Source: an uncultured Mucilaginibacter sp.
GTDB taxonomy: Bacteria; Bacteroidota; Bacteroidia; Sphingobacteriales; Sphingobacteriaceae
Assembly (NCBI GenBank): GCA_903864275.1
Contig: CAIPFE010000063.1
Span: forward strand, 1 to 64,000
Length of the DNA stretch: 64,000 nt
Reading direction: 5' to 3'
In this document: positions 9,440 to 19,349 of the stretch, in pieces
Layout: each line of letters opens with the position of its first letter
How positions within the stretch are numbered: position 1 is the stretch's first letter
Position numbers and translations under genes: made by a program
The notes under the pieces: model-generated
Seen by the model: only the letters and a program-made list of their open reading frames with translations
Told to the model about the DNA's origin: nothing
The model's database searches: none

Positions 9440-10150
9440 ATGGAACAAGCTTCGACCCTGTTATTTTCGAAACACTGGGATGTTTACCAGGAAATTATAG
9501 CAAACAACTATATGCTGCACCGGGAAATAGCAGATTATTTTGAGCGCTCGTTTGCGCATATCGAAGAAAAGAAGGGCATCAGGGTTTTGGACCTGGGGTG
9601 CGGGGACGCCGGACAAATTGCAGGAACATTAAAATTCAAACAGGTTGACCATTATACTGGATACGATTTGTCGCAGCCTGCGTTAGACCTGGCCAGGGCC
9701 AACCTGCAGGATCTGCCGGCAATAAAAGAATTCGTGTGCGGGCAAATGGAAGTACTGATAAAACAGGAGCAAGAGCACTTTCAGCTTGTTTACAGCAGCT
9801 ACGCTATTCATCATTTGCAGGACAGCGAAAAAAAACAACTGCTGACCGACGCCTGCCGGCGGTTAGCAAAAGGTGGCATTATTATTATCATCGATGTATT
9901 CCGAAAACAGGGGCAAAGCCGGGACGAATATTTAGATTCCTATATTAGCTGGATGGGCGAAAGCTGGACCGCAATTGACCTGCCTGGTAAGGAGCTGGTT
10001 TGGGAACATGTAAGGCAATTTGATTTTCCAACAACCATTGAAAATATAATAGAGTGGTCGGCGGAGCTTGGCTTAACTGTTATAAAACATTTCAGCCCGG
10101 ATGGACGTCATCATATGCTGACGCTGAAAAGGACCAGGTATGCAGAATGA
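9440..10150 (+). CDS. Class I SAM-dependent methyltransferase
   Basis: 236 residues. Motif I is LDLGCGDAG around residues 49-57 (SAM-binding glycine loop), followed by the acidic end of strand 2 (YTGYDLS) and a post-I SSYAIHHL segment typical of small-molecule methyltransferases. No membrane segment or signal peptide. The acceptor cannot be inferred. It starts 84 bases after the serine hydrolase and may belong to the same transcript or have its own promoter in the AT-rich gap. Confidence 0.85.
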   Translation: MEQASTLLFSKHWDVYQEIIANNYMLHREIADYFERSFAHIEEKKGIRVLDLGCGDAGQIAGTLKFKQVDHYTGYDLSQPALDLARANLQDLPAIKEFVCGQMEVLIKQEQEHFQLVYSSYAIHHLQDSEKKQLLTDACRRLAKGGIIIIIDVFRKQGQSRDEYLDSYISWMGESWTAIDLPGKELVWEHVRQFDFPTTIENIIEWSAELGLTVIKHFSPDGRHHMLTLKRTRYAE

Positions 10151-10218
10151 CGATATCGAAAGCCTGGTAAGGGTCTCATCTGCGAGAATATACAAAGATA
10201 AATTTAATTCAATTTATC

Positions 10219-10226
10219 TACATTTG
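10219..10226 (+). promoter_or_regulatory. Candidate Bacteroidota -7 box for the M81 peptidase gene
   Basis: TACATTTG matches the Bacteroidota -7 consensus TAnnTTTG exactly and lies 47 bases before the ATG at 10274. A clear TTTG at -33 is not visible (TTTA at about the right region), so this is a moderate candidate. Confidence 0.35.
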
Positions 10227-10273
10227 ATATATGCTATCGCCAAAACGATCTTAAATCCAAAAAACCCGCACCA

Positions 10274-11851
10274 ATGAAACGCATGCTTTTTACACTTATC
10301 TCAAATGCCTTAATAGTTTGCTCCATATCAGCCAGCCCCATACACATTAAACATAGTCTCGAAAACAAGCCCCTCCCCCGCATCGCTATCGCGGGCCTGG
10401 GAATTGAATCCAGCACCTTTTCTCCTGCACTAACGGAAGAGGCTGCCTTTCATGCAAGTTACGGCACGGATGTTTTTTCTGTTTATCCGTTTATGTCTGC
10501 GGATTCGCCGCTTCGCAAAAGGGCAGAATGGTTCCCTACGCTGGTTGGCCACGCGTTGCCGGGCGGGACCGTTACAAGGGAGGCCTATGAGTCGCTGGTC
10601 GGGAAAACGCTGGAGGCACTTAAGAAAAATTTGCCTTATGACGGGCTTTATTTTGATATTCATGGCGCGATGAGTGTTGTGGGCCTTGATGACCCGGAGG
10701 GCGACTTTATTGTCAGGATAAGGAAAGTGGTTGGGGACAAAACTATTATTTCCACATCGATGGACCTGCACGGAAATGTTTCATGGCGTTTAGCACAGAA
10801 TACCGATCTGATCACATGTTACCGTTTGGCGCCCCATGAGGATGCCATGCAGACAAAGGAGCGTGCCGTTGCGAATCTTATCGACAGAATTGAAAATGGG
10901 AAAGGCAAGCCCGCTTACAAAGCTTATATCTCCATACCGGTATTGCTGCCGGGAGAAAAAACAAGTACCAGGATAGAACCGGCAAAAAGTGTGTACGCAG
11001 CAGTTGCACCGGCCGCCTCGCAGCCGGGCATTATTGATGCCGCAATATGGGTGGGCTATGCCTGGGCCGATGAACTGCGGAACCATGCTGTAGTTATGGT
11101 TACCGGCGATGACAAAGAAAAAGTAACGCATACCGCTGAGCGCCTGGCGCGCAATTTCTGGAATGCCCGGGAAGGTTATGCATTTGTGGCGCCAACCGGC
11201 ACACTAAAGGAAGCGCTCGACAAGGCGCTTGCAAGCAGTAAACATCCCTTTTATATCAGTGATTCAGGGGATAACCCAACTGCCGGGGGAGCTGGTGATG
11301 TAACCTGGACGTTGAAAGAAATACTTGCCCGTCCTGAGTTAAAAACGGACAACGGCCCATCGCTAATTTACGCTTCTATTCCCGGGCCTGAACTGGTAAA
11401 AAATGCGATTGCGGCAGGCGTTGGAAAACATACAGAAGGCTATGCAGGTGCGAAAGTTGATGCACGGTTTGCCCCGCCCTTACTAATCTCGGGAACGGTT
11501 GAGTCAATAGTTTATGGCGATAAGGATGCTGAGGTTGAGGTGTCGATGCGGGTGGGAAGCGTGCACATTATCGTTACGCAAAAACGGAAGCCTTATCACC
11601 ATGAGGCCGATTTTACCCGGCTGGGCCTCAATCCCCGAAAAGCGGATATCGTGGTTGTAAAAATCGGTTACCTGGAGCCTGAACTTTACGCGATGCGCGC
11701 CGACTGGATTTTGGCGCTTACGCCGGGCGGAGTGGATCAGAATTTAGAGCGGCTCCCTTATCATAGAATTGAACGCCCTATGTTCCCCTTCGACAAAAAT
11801 ATGAGGGAGCCTGACCTGTCGGCAAAGTTAGTGCCATCATCCGGCAAGTAA
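10274..11851 (+). CDS. M81-family metallopeptidase (MlrC-like)
   Basis: 525 residues, the expected length for MlrC-type proteins. An N-terminal signal peptide is likely (hydrophobic residues 4-20). The family motifs follow: GLGIESSTFSP near residue 42, DIHGAM with His130, MDLHGN with His166 and APHED with His188. Asp and His residues in these blocks are the expected zinc ligands. MlrC was named for microcystin degradation, but most relatives have unknown peptide or cyclic-peptide substrates. It converges with the giant T9SS gene; a small hairpin lies between the two stops. Confidence 0.88.
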   Translation: MKRMLFTLISNALIVCSISASPIHIKHSLENKPLPRIAIAGLGIESSTFSPALTEEAAFHASYGTDVFSVYPFMSADSPLRKRAEWFPTLVGHALPGGTVTREAYESLVGKTLEALKKNLPYDGLYFDIHGAMSVVGLDDPEGDFIVRIRKVVGDKTIISTSMDLHGNVSWRLAQNTDLITCYRLAPHEDAMQTKERAVANLIDRIENGKGKPAYKAYISIPVLLPGEKTSTRIEPAKSVYAAVAPAASQPGIIDAAIWVGYAWADELRNHAVVMVTGDDKEKVTHTAERLARNFWNAREGYAFVAPTGTLKEALDKALASSKHPFYISDSGDNPTAGGAGDVTWTLKEILARPELKTDNGPSLIYASIPGPELVKNAIAAGVGKHTEGYAGAKVDARFAPPLLISGTVESIVYGDKDAEVEVSMRVGSVHIIVTQKRKPYHHEADFTRLGLNPRKADIVVVKIGYLEPELYAMRADWILALTPGGVDQNLERLPYHRIERPMFPFDKNMREPDLSAKLVPSSGK

Positions 11852-11873
11852 TAAGTTGTTAGTATGGTTCCCT

Positions 11874-11892
11874 GGCTTTATTGGTTAAAGCC
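11874..11892. terminator. Stem-loop between convergent genes
   Basis: GGCTTTA, a 5-base loop and TAAAGCC form a perfect 7-bp stem in the 43-base gap between the M81 gene and the T9SS gene. It has no strong T-run on either side, so it is a weak shared terminator candidate. Confidence 0.4.
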
Positions 11893-11894
11893 TG

Positions 11895-14800
11895 CTACCT
11901 GACTAATGCTACCCATCCGGAAAGTACCTGTCCCTTAAAATTCGTGTTGACTATATAATAATATACGCCGGCGGGCAGGGCCTTGCCACCATATGTACCA
12001 TCCCATTCTTTGGGGTATCCTAACGAATGGAATACTTTTTGCCCCCAGCGATTAAAAATATCAACTGTAGCATCAGTGTAAATAGCTATTCCCTTTATAT
12101 CCCACAAATCGTTCGTGCCATCCCCGGTGGGCGTAAACGTGTTATTAATAATTATAGGTGGCGATACGATTATATGAGCCGTGTCCTGCGCCACGCACCC
12201 CCTTACATCAGTTACCGTTAAGGTATAAGTGCGGGTTACGTTACCGGTTATCGTGGGGTTTTTAAGCGTGTCGTTATTGATGTCTATATTCGGCGACCAT
12301 AAATAGTGTACATTATTTTCGCTGACGACAGGCTTCAGGGTAATAGTGCTGCCCTGTAAAACATCTCTTGTGCCGCCTGCATTTACGGTCGGCGGCGGAA
12401 TGAACTTTACAGTCATGTCATCTGTTGGAAAGTTGCACACCCCGCCGCCAATTAAATGCAGCGTTAAAGTAACAGCTCCACTGGCTGCATCGGCGGCGCT
12501 TGGATTATAATTGGCATCTAATTGAGTATCCGTCGGGCTAAAAGTACCGGTTCCTGATGTGGTCCATTGCACGCTCCCGTTTACAAGGAGCGAGCCATTC
12601 ATTTTTACGTTGGCAACCTGTGAACATACCGCCTGGTCGGGCCCGGCATTTACGGCCGGTGACGCACTGAATTTTATGGTCATCTTCGATGTTGCGATGG
12701 TGCAATTGTCATTACTTGTTGAGCTTAAAGTAAGGATAACCGAACCTGCGGTTTCATCCGCCAGGGAGGGGATATATTGCGCGTTTAATGTATTACTTGA
12801 TGGCGTAAATGTTCCAGTCCCGGCGGTTGTCCAGATACCAGTTGAAGTGCCTCCGCCTATAGTTCCCGCAAGACTAATTGCCGGGTCGGCAATGCAAACG
12901 GTCTGGTCTGGGCCCGCGTTTGCCACAGGTGGTGCATCAACAACCACTGCGGTAGTAGCGGAAGCACTGCTGCATCCGTTGACTGTAACAACTAAAGTAT
13001 AGGTCCCGGCATTCGCCGCTGAAACATTGCTGATATTAGGATTTTGTAATGCAGAGGTGAATCCGTTAGGGCCGGTCCATGTATACGTTGCGTTTAAAAC
13101 GGGCGCCGTTTGCAGATTTATAGTGGTGCCTGCACAAACAGGGGTGTTACTGTTTGCAACCGGAATGGCCAATGGGGGATTTAACCTTACAACATAGCGG
13201 AACGGGATACCCGGGCATCCATTTGTAATCGGCGTTATTTGATAAATAACTCCAACAGGGACTGCGCCGGTATTAACTAAAGTTTCGGTAATTGTTCCTG
13301 ATGTTTGGCCGGTCACAGCGGGATTACTGACGTTGGCAACCGCGGCCCGGCTCCAACTATAAGTCACGTTTGCTACATTTGATGTGATCACATAATCCTG
13401 GGCCACCCCTGAGCAAGTTATGTCCGCTGGATTGCTGGTTATTTTTGCTGTAGGATTTACTGTAACTACCAAATTGAACTGTCCCCCGGGGCAAGTGCTT
13501 GTACTAGAACTGATAATGTAGGTGACATTAATGGGGGCATTGGTTGTGTTGAACAGAACTTCCATTATGGTAGCGGCGGTCTGGCCTGATATTGACGCGT
13601 TGCTGATGCCGGGTACAGCCGTGCGGCTCCATGAAAAGGCGGTTCCTGGCGTATTGAAGGTAATAGTATAGTTAACTTTAGTCATGTTACACACGGTGAC
13701 TTTGGCAGGGCCTATGACGTCAGGTGTAGGGAAAACCGTAACCACGTAATTGAAAGGCGCCCCCGGGCAAGCCCCGGCTGTTGGTATAATAATGTAAGTT
13801 ACCTTGATTGAATTTCCGGTAGTATTTATCAGAGTTTCATTGATGGTTGCGGAGGCCTGGTTTGCTACTGCCGGATTACTGATGCCGGCTATCTGTGCAC
13901 GGGCCCATGTAAACGTTGTATTAGCAATATCAGCAGTAATTGAGTAGTTTAATGCATTGCCACTGCAGGTACTGCCCTTAGGTAAACTTGTTATGCTGGG
14001 AATGGGTGCAACAGTTACAATTACCGCGGCACGAGCGCTGGTACATCCATTTAATACAGCCTGAACATAATAAGTAGTATTTGCGGATAATAACGGCGTT
14101 GTAAAGGTGTTACTTGCAGATAAAAGATTCCCACCCGCCGCTGAGTCATACCACTCATATGTGCCTGTGGAGCCCGATGCAGTAATTGTTGCAGTGCTGC
14201 CGGAACAAATTTGTATTCCAGGTGCTGTTGGTTGGACCGGAGGCACGGTAATTGTTACAATGACCGCAGTACGATTGCTCGTGAAGCCGCCGATAGTGGT
14301 TTGTACATAATAAGTAGTATTAGCAACAAGTGCTGGTGTTGTAAAATTTGGTCCCGTTGCCAGGAGGTTCCCCCCTGCGGCGGCGTCATACCACCGGTAA
14401 GTGCCGCCAGGAGCAGTCGCCGATAAAATTGCACTACTTCCCGGACATACTGAAACTCCGGCAGCTACAGGATTGCCGATGAATGTGACCGTCATATTAT
14501 CAGATTGGGGGCCGCAGGGAGCCAGAGATCCGTTCGACTTTAAAGTAAGCGTAGCAGCGGTTTCGCCCGGGCCCGGTGTGTAAACAGCGCTCGGAAGATT
14601 AGGATTAGAAAAAGTACCCGTCCCTCCAGACCATGTTCCGCTTACAGCACCGCCGCCGACACTTCCTGCCAGTTGAACGGGGCTGCCAGAAGATACCGTT
14701 TGGTCAGGGCCGGCATTTACAATAGCCGCCTGGTTAATAGTAACAGTAGCTGTTGCATTACCTCCAGCGCAAGCCCCGCCTGGGGTAATAGTATTAGTAA

Positions 14801-17192
14801 TTGTATATGTGCCGAAATTGCTCTTGCTCAAATCTATCTCCCCGGTGGTCGTGTTTACAAAAACCAGGCCAGCCGGGGTCGCGCTGTAATTGCCCGATGA
14901 TCCCCCACCAGCGAAAGCAGGGAAGGGATTAGAGCCGCCCTGGCAAAATGGGCCGTTATATGAAAAAACGGGGTTGATAGTGGTAACAATTGCGATTTGG
15001 GCGCTGGTAGTGTTGGGGCATGGCGCGTTGGTTGCAAAAGAAACGGTATAAATACCGGGTGTACTTGCGCCGATGTTAATTTGGCCTGTAGCGGTGTTTA
15101 TGAAAACCAGCCCGGCCGGCGTTGCACTGAAGGTTCCGCCTGCCGGGTTAGTTATTACCGGGGTAGGATTGGCGCTTGAGGCACAGAACGTTCCCGAAAG
15201 ATACTGGAATTGAGGATTTGCGAGAGCATTTATCGTTGCAGTAACAGGCACACGGGCACTGGTGCAGGTTGCTGATACGCTCTGTACATAATAAGTGGTG
15301 GTTACAGTAAGAGCAGGAGTATTGTAGGTATTTCCTGTAGCCAGCAAATTTCCGCCGACTGGAGCGCCGTACCATTGAATAGTGCCGACTGCTGCTGTGG
15401 CAGTTAAACTTGCAGAAGTACCGGTACAAGTGGATGTCCCAATTGCTGTTGGTGTTGATGGTATCGCGTTTATTGTGACTATTACTGGTACACGTGTACT
15501 GCTGCACCCATTAACCGTTGATTCAACATAATACGTTGTAGTAACTGCTAACGGAGGGGTAACATACACCTGCGCCGACGATAATAACGCGCCGCCGGCT
15601 GCATTGGCATACCATCCGTAGCCGCCGGCTGAACCTGTGGCTGAAAGTATGGCCGGGCTGCCCGAACAAACAGATGTGTTTGAAGCAGTCGGGGGCGGGG
15701 TAGCCGGAAGCATGGATACAGTTACTGCTGTTCTTGAGCTAGTGCACCCTGCTATTGTTGTTTGTACATAATAAGTAGTAGCAGTGTTTAAAGCCGGTGT
15801 TGTATAACTGGCGCCTGTAGCTAATAAGTTGCCCCCGACTGCGGCATTATACCATGTGTAAGTCCCCCCGGGGGCAGTTGCGGTTAATGTTGCAGCAGAT
15901 CCCATACATATAAGAGAACCTGACGCTGACGGGGCAGCCAATTGCGGAGTCACAGTAACAATCACGGGTGCGCGGGCACTTACACAACCACCATTATTGG
16001 TTTGTACGTAGTAAGTAGTAGAATTGGTTAAGGCCGGCGTATTATAAGTAAGGCCGGTTGCCAGCAAGTTACCACCGGCTGCTGCATCAAACCATTGATA
16101 GGTCCCTGATGGTGGAGCCGCTTTTGCAAGTGCTGCGCTTGTTCCGTAACAGATCGTAACACCCTGCGCAGGCGGGGCTGCCGGAAGCGGATTTACTGTT
16201 ACCGTTACTTTGGTACGGGCGCTTTCACAACCGTTTAGCGAGGTTTCAACATAATAAGTAGTATTCGTCGTTAAAGGCGGTGTTGTAAAATCGGGGCTTG
16301 AAATCAAAGCTATTCCGCCCGTAGGAGCAGTAAACCAGCTAAACACCCCATTCGGTGCCGTTGCATGCAGATTTGCTGATGAACCAGAGCAAACCGACAC
16401 ATTTGGTGCAGTAGGAACCTGGGGAGCAGCGGTGACAAAGGCAATTGCCGGCGTTGCAGCGCTGACGCAGCCGTTTAGGGCGACTACGACATAATAGGTT
16501 GTTGTTGTATTTAATACAGGGGTTGTGAAATCCTGACTTGTGCCGACTACTTTTCCGCCTACAGGCGCATCGTACCAGGTATAGCCAGTGCCGGCGCTTA
16601 CTGACAATGTAGCCACGTTGCCGCTGCATATCGAAGCATTAGTAACAGTCGGTTTACCTATTAATGATACTGTAACCGCGGTTCTCGCGCTCGTGCATCC
16701 ATTTAACGTCGTCTCGACATAAAAAACTGTATTGGCTGATATAGGCGGCGTAGTATAGGAGGCACCAGTTGCCAAAAAATTGCCACCTACGAGTGCATCA
16801 TACCATTGATAAGTGCCGCCCGGTGCAGTAGCTTGAAGCGTTGCCCGGCTATTCGGACATACGACCACGCCCCCCGCGGTAGGAGCAACAGGGGTAACCG
16901 AAACAACAACAGTTATACTTTTCTTTACTGGCAGGCAACCGGGGGTTTTATCACTTACTGTAACTGTGTAGGTGCCCGCCTTATTTACATTAACTGATGG
17001 TGTAGTTTCCCCTGTGCTCCATATATATGTAAATGGAGCCGTACCCCCTGATGTTGCGGCCATGAGAACTACTGTACTGCCAGAACAAATAGCGGGCGCC
17101 GACTGGGAAATAGTCACGCCTAAAGTACAAGGCTGGCTAAACGCCTTGAATGACAATAATAAAAACAAGCATATGAGTAAACGGTCTTTCAT
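11895..17192 (-). CDS. Giant secreted Ig-like repeat protein with T9SS type B sorting domain
   Basis: 1765 residues from the ATG at 17192, where a good signal peptide begins (MKDRLLICLFLLLSFKAFSQ); a longer frame starts at a TTG at 17231. After a first PKD/SprB-like unit come seven Ig_7-like modules, each with a QWYDA..GGNLLATG core and a TTYYVQT strand. Next are PKD-like modules, one NAGPDQTV module, two more Ig_7 modules, three PKD-like repeats (FTWARA, FSWSRT, YSWSRA), an Ig-like unit and two more NAGPDQ units. The C-terminus is a gliding-motility-associated sorting domain: NTFTPTGDGTNDLWDI, then DIFNRWGQKVF, WDGTYGGKALPAGVYYY and a final LVR. This domain directs export through the type IX system and surface attachment. 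Likely adhesin or surface-layer role. Confidence 0.92.
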   Translation of the reverse strand: MKDRLLICLFLLLSFKAFSQPCTLGVTISQSAPAICSGSTVVLMAATSGGTAPFTYIWSTGETTPSVNVNKAGTYTVTVSDKTPGCLPVKKSITVVVSVTPVAPTAGGVVVCPNSRATLQATAPGGTYQWYDALVGGNFLATGASYTTPPISANTVFYVETTLNGCTSARTAVTVSLIGKPTVTNASICSGNVATLSVSAGTGYTWYDAPVGGKVVGTSQDFTTPVLNTTTTYYVVVALNGCVSAATPAIAFVTAAPQVPTAPNVSVCSGSSANLHATAPNGVFSWFTAPTGGIALISSPDFTTPPLTTNTTYYVETSLNGCESARTKVTVTVNPLPAAPPAQGVTICYGTSAALAKAAPPSGTYQWFDAAAGGNLLATGLTYNTPALTNSTTYYVQTNNGGCVSARAPVIVTVTPQLAAPSASGSLICMGSAATLTATAPGGTYTWYNAAVGGNLLATGASYTTPALNTATTYYVQTTIAGCTSSRTAVTVSMLPATPPPTASNTSVCSGSPAILSATGSAGGYGWYANAAGGALLSSAQVYVTPPLAVTTTYYVESTVNGCSSTRVPVIVTINAIPSTPTAIGTSTCTGTSASLTATAAVGTIQWYGAPVGGNLLATGNTYNTPALTVTTTYYVQSVSATCTSARVPVTATINALANPQFQYLSGTFCASSANPTPVITNPAGGTFSATPAGLVFINTATGQINIGASTPGIYTVSFATNAPCPNTTSAQIAIVTTINPVFSYNGPFCQGGSNPFPAFAGGGSSGNYSATPAGLVFVNTTTGEIDLSKSNFGTYTITNTITPGGACAGGNATATVTINQAAIVNAGPDQTVSSGSPVQLAGSVGGGAVSGTWSGGTGTFSNPNLPSAVYTPGPGETAATLTLKSNGSLAPCGPQSDNMTVTFIGNPVAAGVSVCPGSSAILSATAPGGTYRWYDAAAGGNLLATGPNFTTPALVANTTYYVQTTIGGFTSNRTAVIVTITVPPVQPTAPGIQICSGSTATITASGSTGTYEWYDSAAGGNLLSASNTFTTPLLSANTTYYVQAVLNGCTSARAAVIVTVAPIPSITSLPKGSTCSGNALNYSITADIANTTFTWARAQIAGISNPAVANQASATINETLINTTGNSIKVTYIIIPTAGACPGAPFNYVVTVFPTPDVIGPAKVTVCNMTKVNYTITFNTPGTAFSWSRTAVPGISNASISGQTAATIMEVLFNTTNAPINVTYIISSSTSTCPGGQFNLVVTVNPTAKITSNPADITCSGVAQDYVITSNVANVTYSWSRAAVANVSNPAVTGQTSGTITETLVNTGAVPVGVIYQITPITNGCPGIPFRYVVRLNPPLAIPVANSNTPVCAGTTINLQTAPVLNATYTWTGPNGFTSALQNPNISNVSAANAGTYTLVVTVNGCSSASATTAVVVDAPPVANAGPDQTVCIADPAISLAGTIGGGTSTGIWTTAGTGTFTPSSNTLNAQYIPSLADETAGSVILTLSSTSNDNCTIATSKMTIKFSASPAVNAGPDQAVCSQVANVKMNGSLLVNGSVQWTTSGTGTFSPTDTQLDANYNPSAADAASGAVTLTLHLIGGGVCNFPTDDMTVKFIPPPTVNAGGTRDVLQGSTITLKPVVSENNVHYLWSPNIDINNDTLKNPTITGNVTRTYTLTVTDVRGCVAQDTAHIIVSPPIIINNTFTPTGDGTNDLWDIKGIAIYTDATVDIFNRWGQKVFHSLGYPKEWDGTYGGKALPAGVYYYIVNTNFKGQVLSGWVALVR

Positions 17193-17340
17193 AAATCCTG
17201 ACAGATACTTTATACTCTTAATATTTTTCAATAGTCGATCAGATTTTTAATGATCCTAAATGATTGATCATCAGCTATGCTGGCCAATGTTAAATAAATG
17301 TTCAACATGGTAATGAAACAATAATAAGGTACTAATTGAA

Positions 17341-17580
17341 CGTATAAACCCATAAGATTGTTACACAAAATATACGCAATACGTTAATTTTTTAATTATG
17401 GAAAGAAATAATCATTTATTTGAGTGATCTTTATTCTAAGAAATTCTGCAGGTGAGTGTTTTTTTTGCTTTTTTTACAGAATTTGATTAATTTGGCGACC
17501 GGGAATCCAAGGTATCAACTTCACCCCATGGAGATATGGAGCCCCGGAAATGATCGATCAAAAAGCATCCTGATAAAGAA
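17341..17580. repeat. Non-coding direct repeat, copy 1
   Basis: An AT-rich segment of about 230 bases that recurs about 400 bases further on. Shared blocks in order are CGTATAAAC, AATCATTTATTT, ATCTTTATTCT, GAAATTCTG, a T-run followed by TTTGCTTT, GGTATCAACT, GAGA..TGGA and CCCGG..ATGAT. The order and spacing are preserved with many substitutions and no common reading frame, so it is a non-coding duplication. It lies in the 895-base gap between the T9SS gene and the YaiO-type gene. Confidence 0.7.
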
Positions 17581-17624
17581 GATTCATGCTTTGCATGCGG
17601 CAACATTGAGTACTGGAATAATAA

Positions 17625-17655
17625 TTTGACTAAAGTTTCGGGGATAGTTACTTTG
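17625..17655 (+). promoter_or_regulatory. Candidate -33/-7 promoter between the two non-coding repeats
   Basis: TTTG at 17625-17628, a 20-base spacer and TACTTTG at 17649-17655. This is close to the Bacteroidota pattern TTTG-N19-TAnnTTTG, with one base missing in the -7 box. The next gene starts at 18088, so transcription from here would give a leader of about 425 bases containing repeat copy 2, or a non-coding RNA. Confidence 0.4.
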
Positions 17656-17740
17656 GGCCTAAGAAATCACAACTAATCAAAGGGCCTATTAATACTGTGT
17701 GCCCGGATAATAGCCGGCCTAAAAAAGGGTCGCAGTCAAA

Positions 17741-17973
17741 CGTATAAACGAATGAATTATTGCAGAAAACAGCGGCATCCTGCGATTTTTTTAATTAATT
17801 ACAGTAATAATCATTTATTTCAATTATCTTTATTCTGTAGAAATTCTGTAGCCGGCTATTTTTTTTTGCTTTCTTACATAATTTAACTATATTTAAAGGC
17901 TGCGGATATACGGTATCAACTCACCTAATTGAGACTTGGAATCCCGGGATGATTAATTAAAAAACATTAAAAT
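17741..17973. repeat. Non-coding direct repeat, copy 2
   Basis: Second copy of the segment at 17341, again starting CGTATAAAC and passing through the same ordered blocks, with AATCATTTATTT offset by 399 bases. It ends about 115 bases before the start of the YaiO-type gene. The segment between the copies (17581-17740) is not repeated, so this is not a simple tandem duplication. Confidence 0.7.
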
Positions 17974-18087
17974 AAATTCGCTGCAAAGATTTTATTTTCA
18001 AAAGATGAGAAATAATAATTGTATTTTGCAACGTAATTCGCGAACAATCACAATTTAATTAAAAACAAAATAAACCTTAAAGCGGTA

Positions 18088-19344
18088 ATGCATCGTATAA
18101 AATTTAAATACCTCACACTTTTCTTGTTGGTTATCTCATTCAAAATGGCTTCGGCACAGCGGGATACAACACTTTCGGCTGATGATCTATTCAAACAGGC
18201 CCGCACAGCTGCATTTGATCAGAAAAATTATCCTTTGGCTATCAGTTTAAGTAAGAAAGCCCTTGTTAGAAACCCTGATTATACCGAGATCAGCGTTTTT
18301 ATTGGGCGGGTTTATACATGGAGTGACAAGCAGGATAGCGCACGAACTGTTTTTAATGATGTTCTGGCGAAGCATCCCGATAATGAAGATGCTTCATTGG
18401 CTTATGGCAGCCTTGAGTTTTGGGGTAATAACTATCCAAGAGCCTTACAACTTGTTAACACCGGTTTAAAATACCATGGCGGGTCCAACGATCTTTTATT
18501 GTTAAAGGCGCAGATATTAACTGATATGAAGCAATACAAAGCAGCGGATTCTTCACTTAATGTGCTGATAAAACAAGATCCAAAAAATGCCGGTGCCCGC
18601 TCTCTTTCCGATAGGGTAAAAGACGAAGCTTCGGTAAATAAAATTAGTTTAAGCTACGATTACATTTGGTTCGACAACCGTTTTCCGAACCCCTGGCAGA
18701 TTGCTGAAATTGACTATACCAGGACAACTCCCGCTGTGACATTAGTCGGGTCTCTAACATATGCTAACCGGTTTCAGTCAAATGGCTTACAATATGGCAT
18801 CGATGCGTATCCTCATATTTCGAAAATGTTTTATGCTTATGTAAGTGCAGCTTATTCAGACAATACAACAGTGTTTCCGAAATACAGAATCGGATTTTCA
18901 TTATTCGCCAACTTACCTAAAAGTTTCGAAGCCGAGCTTGGGTTCAGGGACATATATTTTAGCGGGGCAAACTGGATATATACTGCATCTATAGCTAAAT
19001 ATTACAAAAATTGGTGGTTTAATTTACGCACGTATTTAGGCCCTGATTTTGGCACAATTTCGCAATCTTATACCTTAACGGCGAGATATTATACCGGGGG
19101 AACCGACGATTACTTTATGGCTGCAATTGGCACTGGTGTGTCGCCTGACGATCCGCGTAATATTGTTCTGCTCAATAATGGGGTCAACTACAAATTGACG
19201 TCGACTAATTTTTTGCTTGAATACAGGAAAACTATTAAACTTAATATTTTTTATATCAGTTTCGGCCTGGATAACCAGGAGTACAGATTTCAAACCCGTG
19301 GTAATCAATTTGATTTTGGTATTGGCTATCAAAGAAGATTTTAA
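18088..19344 (+). CDS. YaiO-family outer-membrane beta-barrel protein with N-terminal TPR
   Basis: 418 residues. A signal peptide (ending ASAQ near residue 24) is followed by TPR-like helices to about residue 180, then a C-terminal beta-barrel rich in alternating aromatic residues that ends in Phe, as outer-membrane proteins do. YaiO-type barrels accompany polysaccharide synthesis genes, and the TPR-plus-barrel layout resembles the exopolysaccharide exporters BcsC, PgaA and AlgK/E. It begins a two-gene unit with the gene at 19350 (5-base gap). The opposite-strand genes at 21110-26100 encode a glycosyltransferase and phosphotransferase, so I infer a polymer-export role. Confidence 0.85.
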   Translation: MHRIKFKYLTLFLLVISFKMASAQRDTTLSADDLFKQARTAAFDQKNYPLAISLSKKALVRNPDYTEISVFIGRVYTWSDKQDSARTVFNDVLAKHPDNEDASLAYGSLEFWGNNYPRALQLVNTGLKYHGGSNDLLLLKAQILTDMKQYKAADSSLNVLIKQDPKNAGARSLSDRVKDEASVNKISLSYDYIWFDNRFPNPWQIAEIDYTRTTPAVTLVGSLTYANRFQSNGLQYGIDAYPHISKMFYAYVSAAYSDNTTVFPKYRIGFSLFANLPKSFEAELGFRDIYFSGANWIYTASIAKYYKNWWFNLRTYLGPDFGTISQSYTLTARYYTGGTDDYFMAAIGTGVSPDDPRNIVLLNNGVNYKLTSTNFLLEYRKTIKLNIFYISFGLDNQEYRFQTRGNQFDFGIGYQRRF

Positions 19345-19349
19345 TAAAG

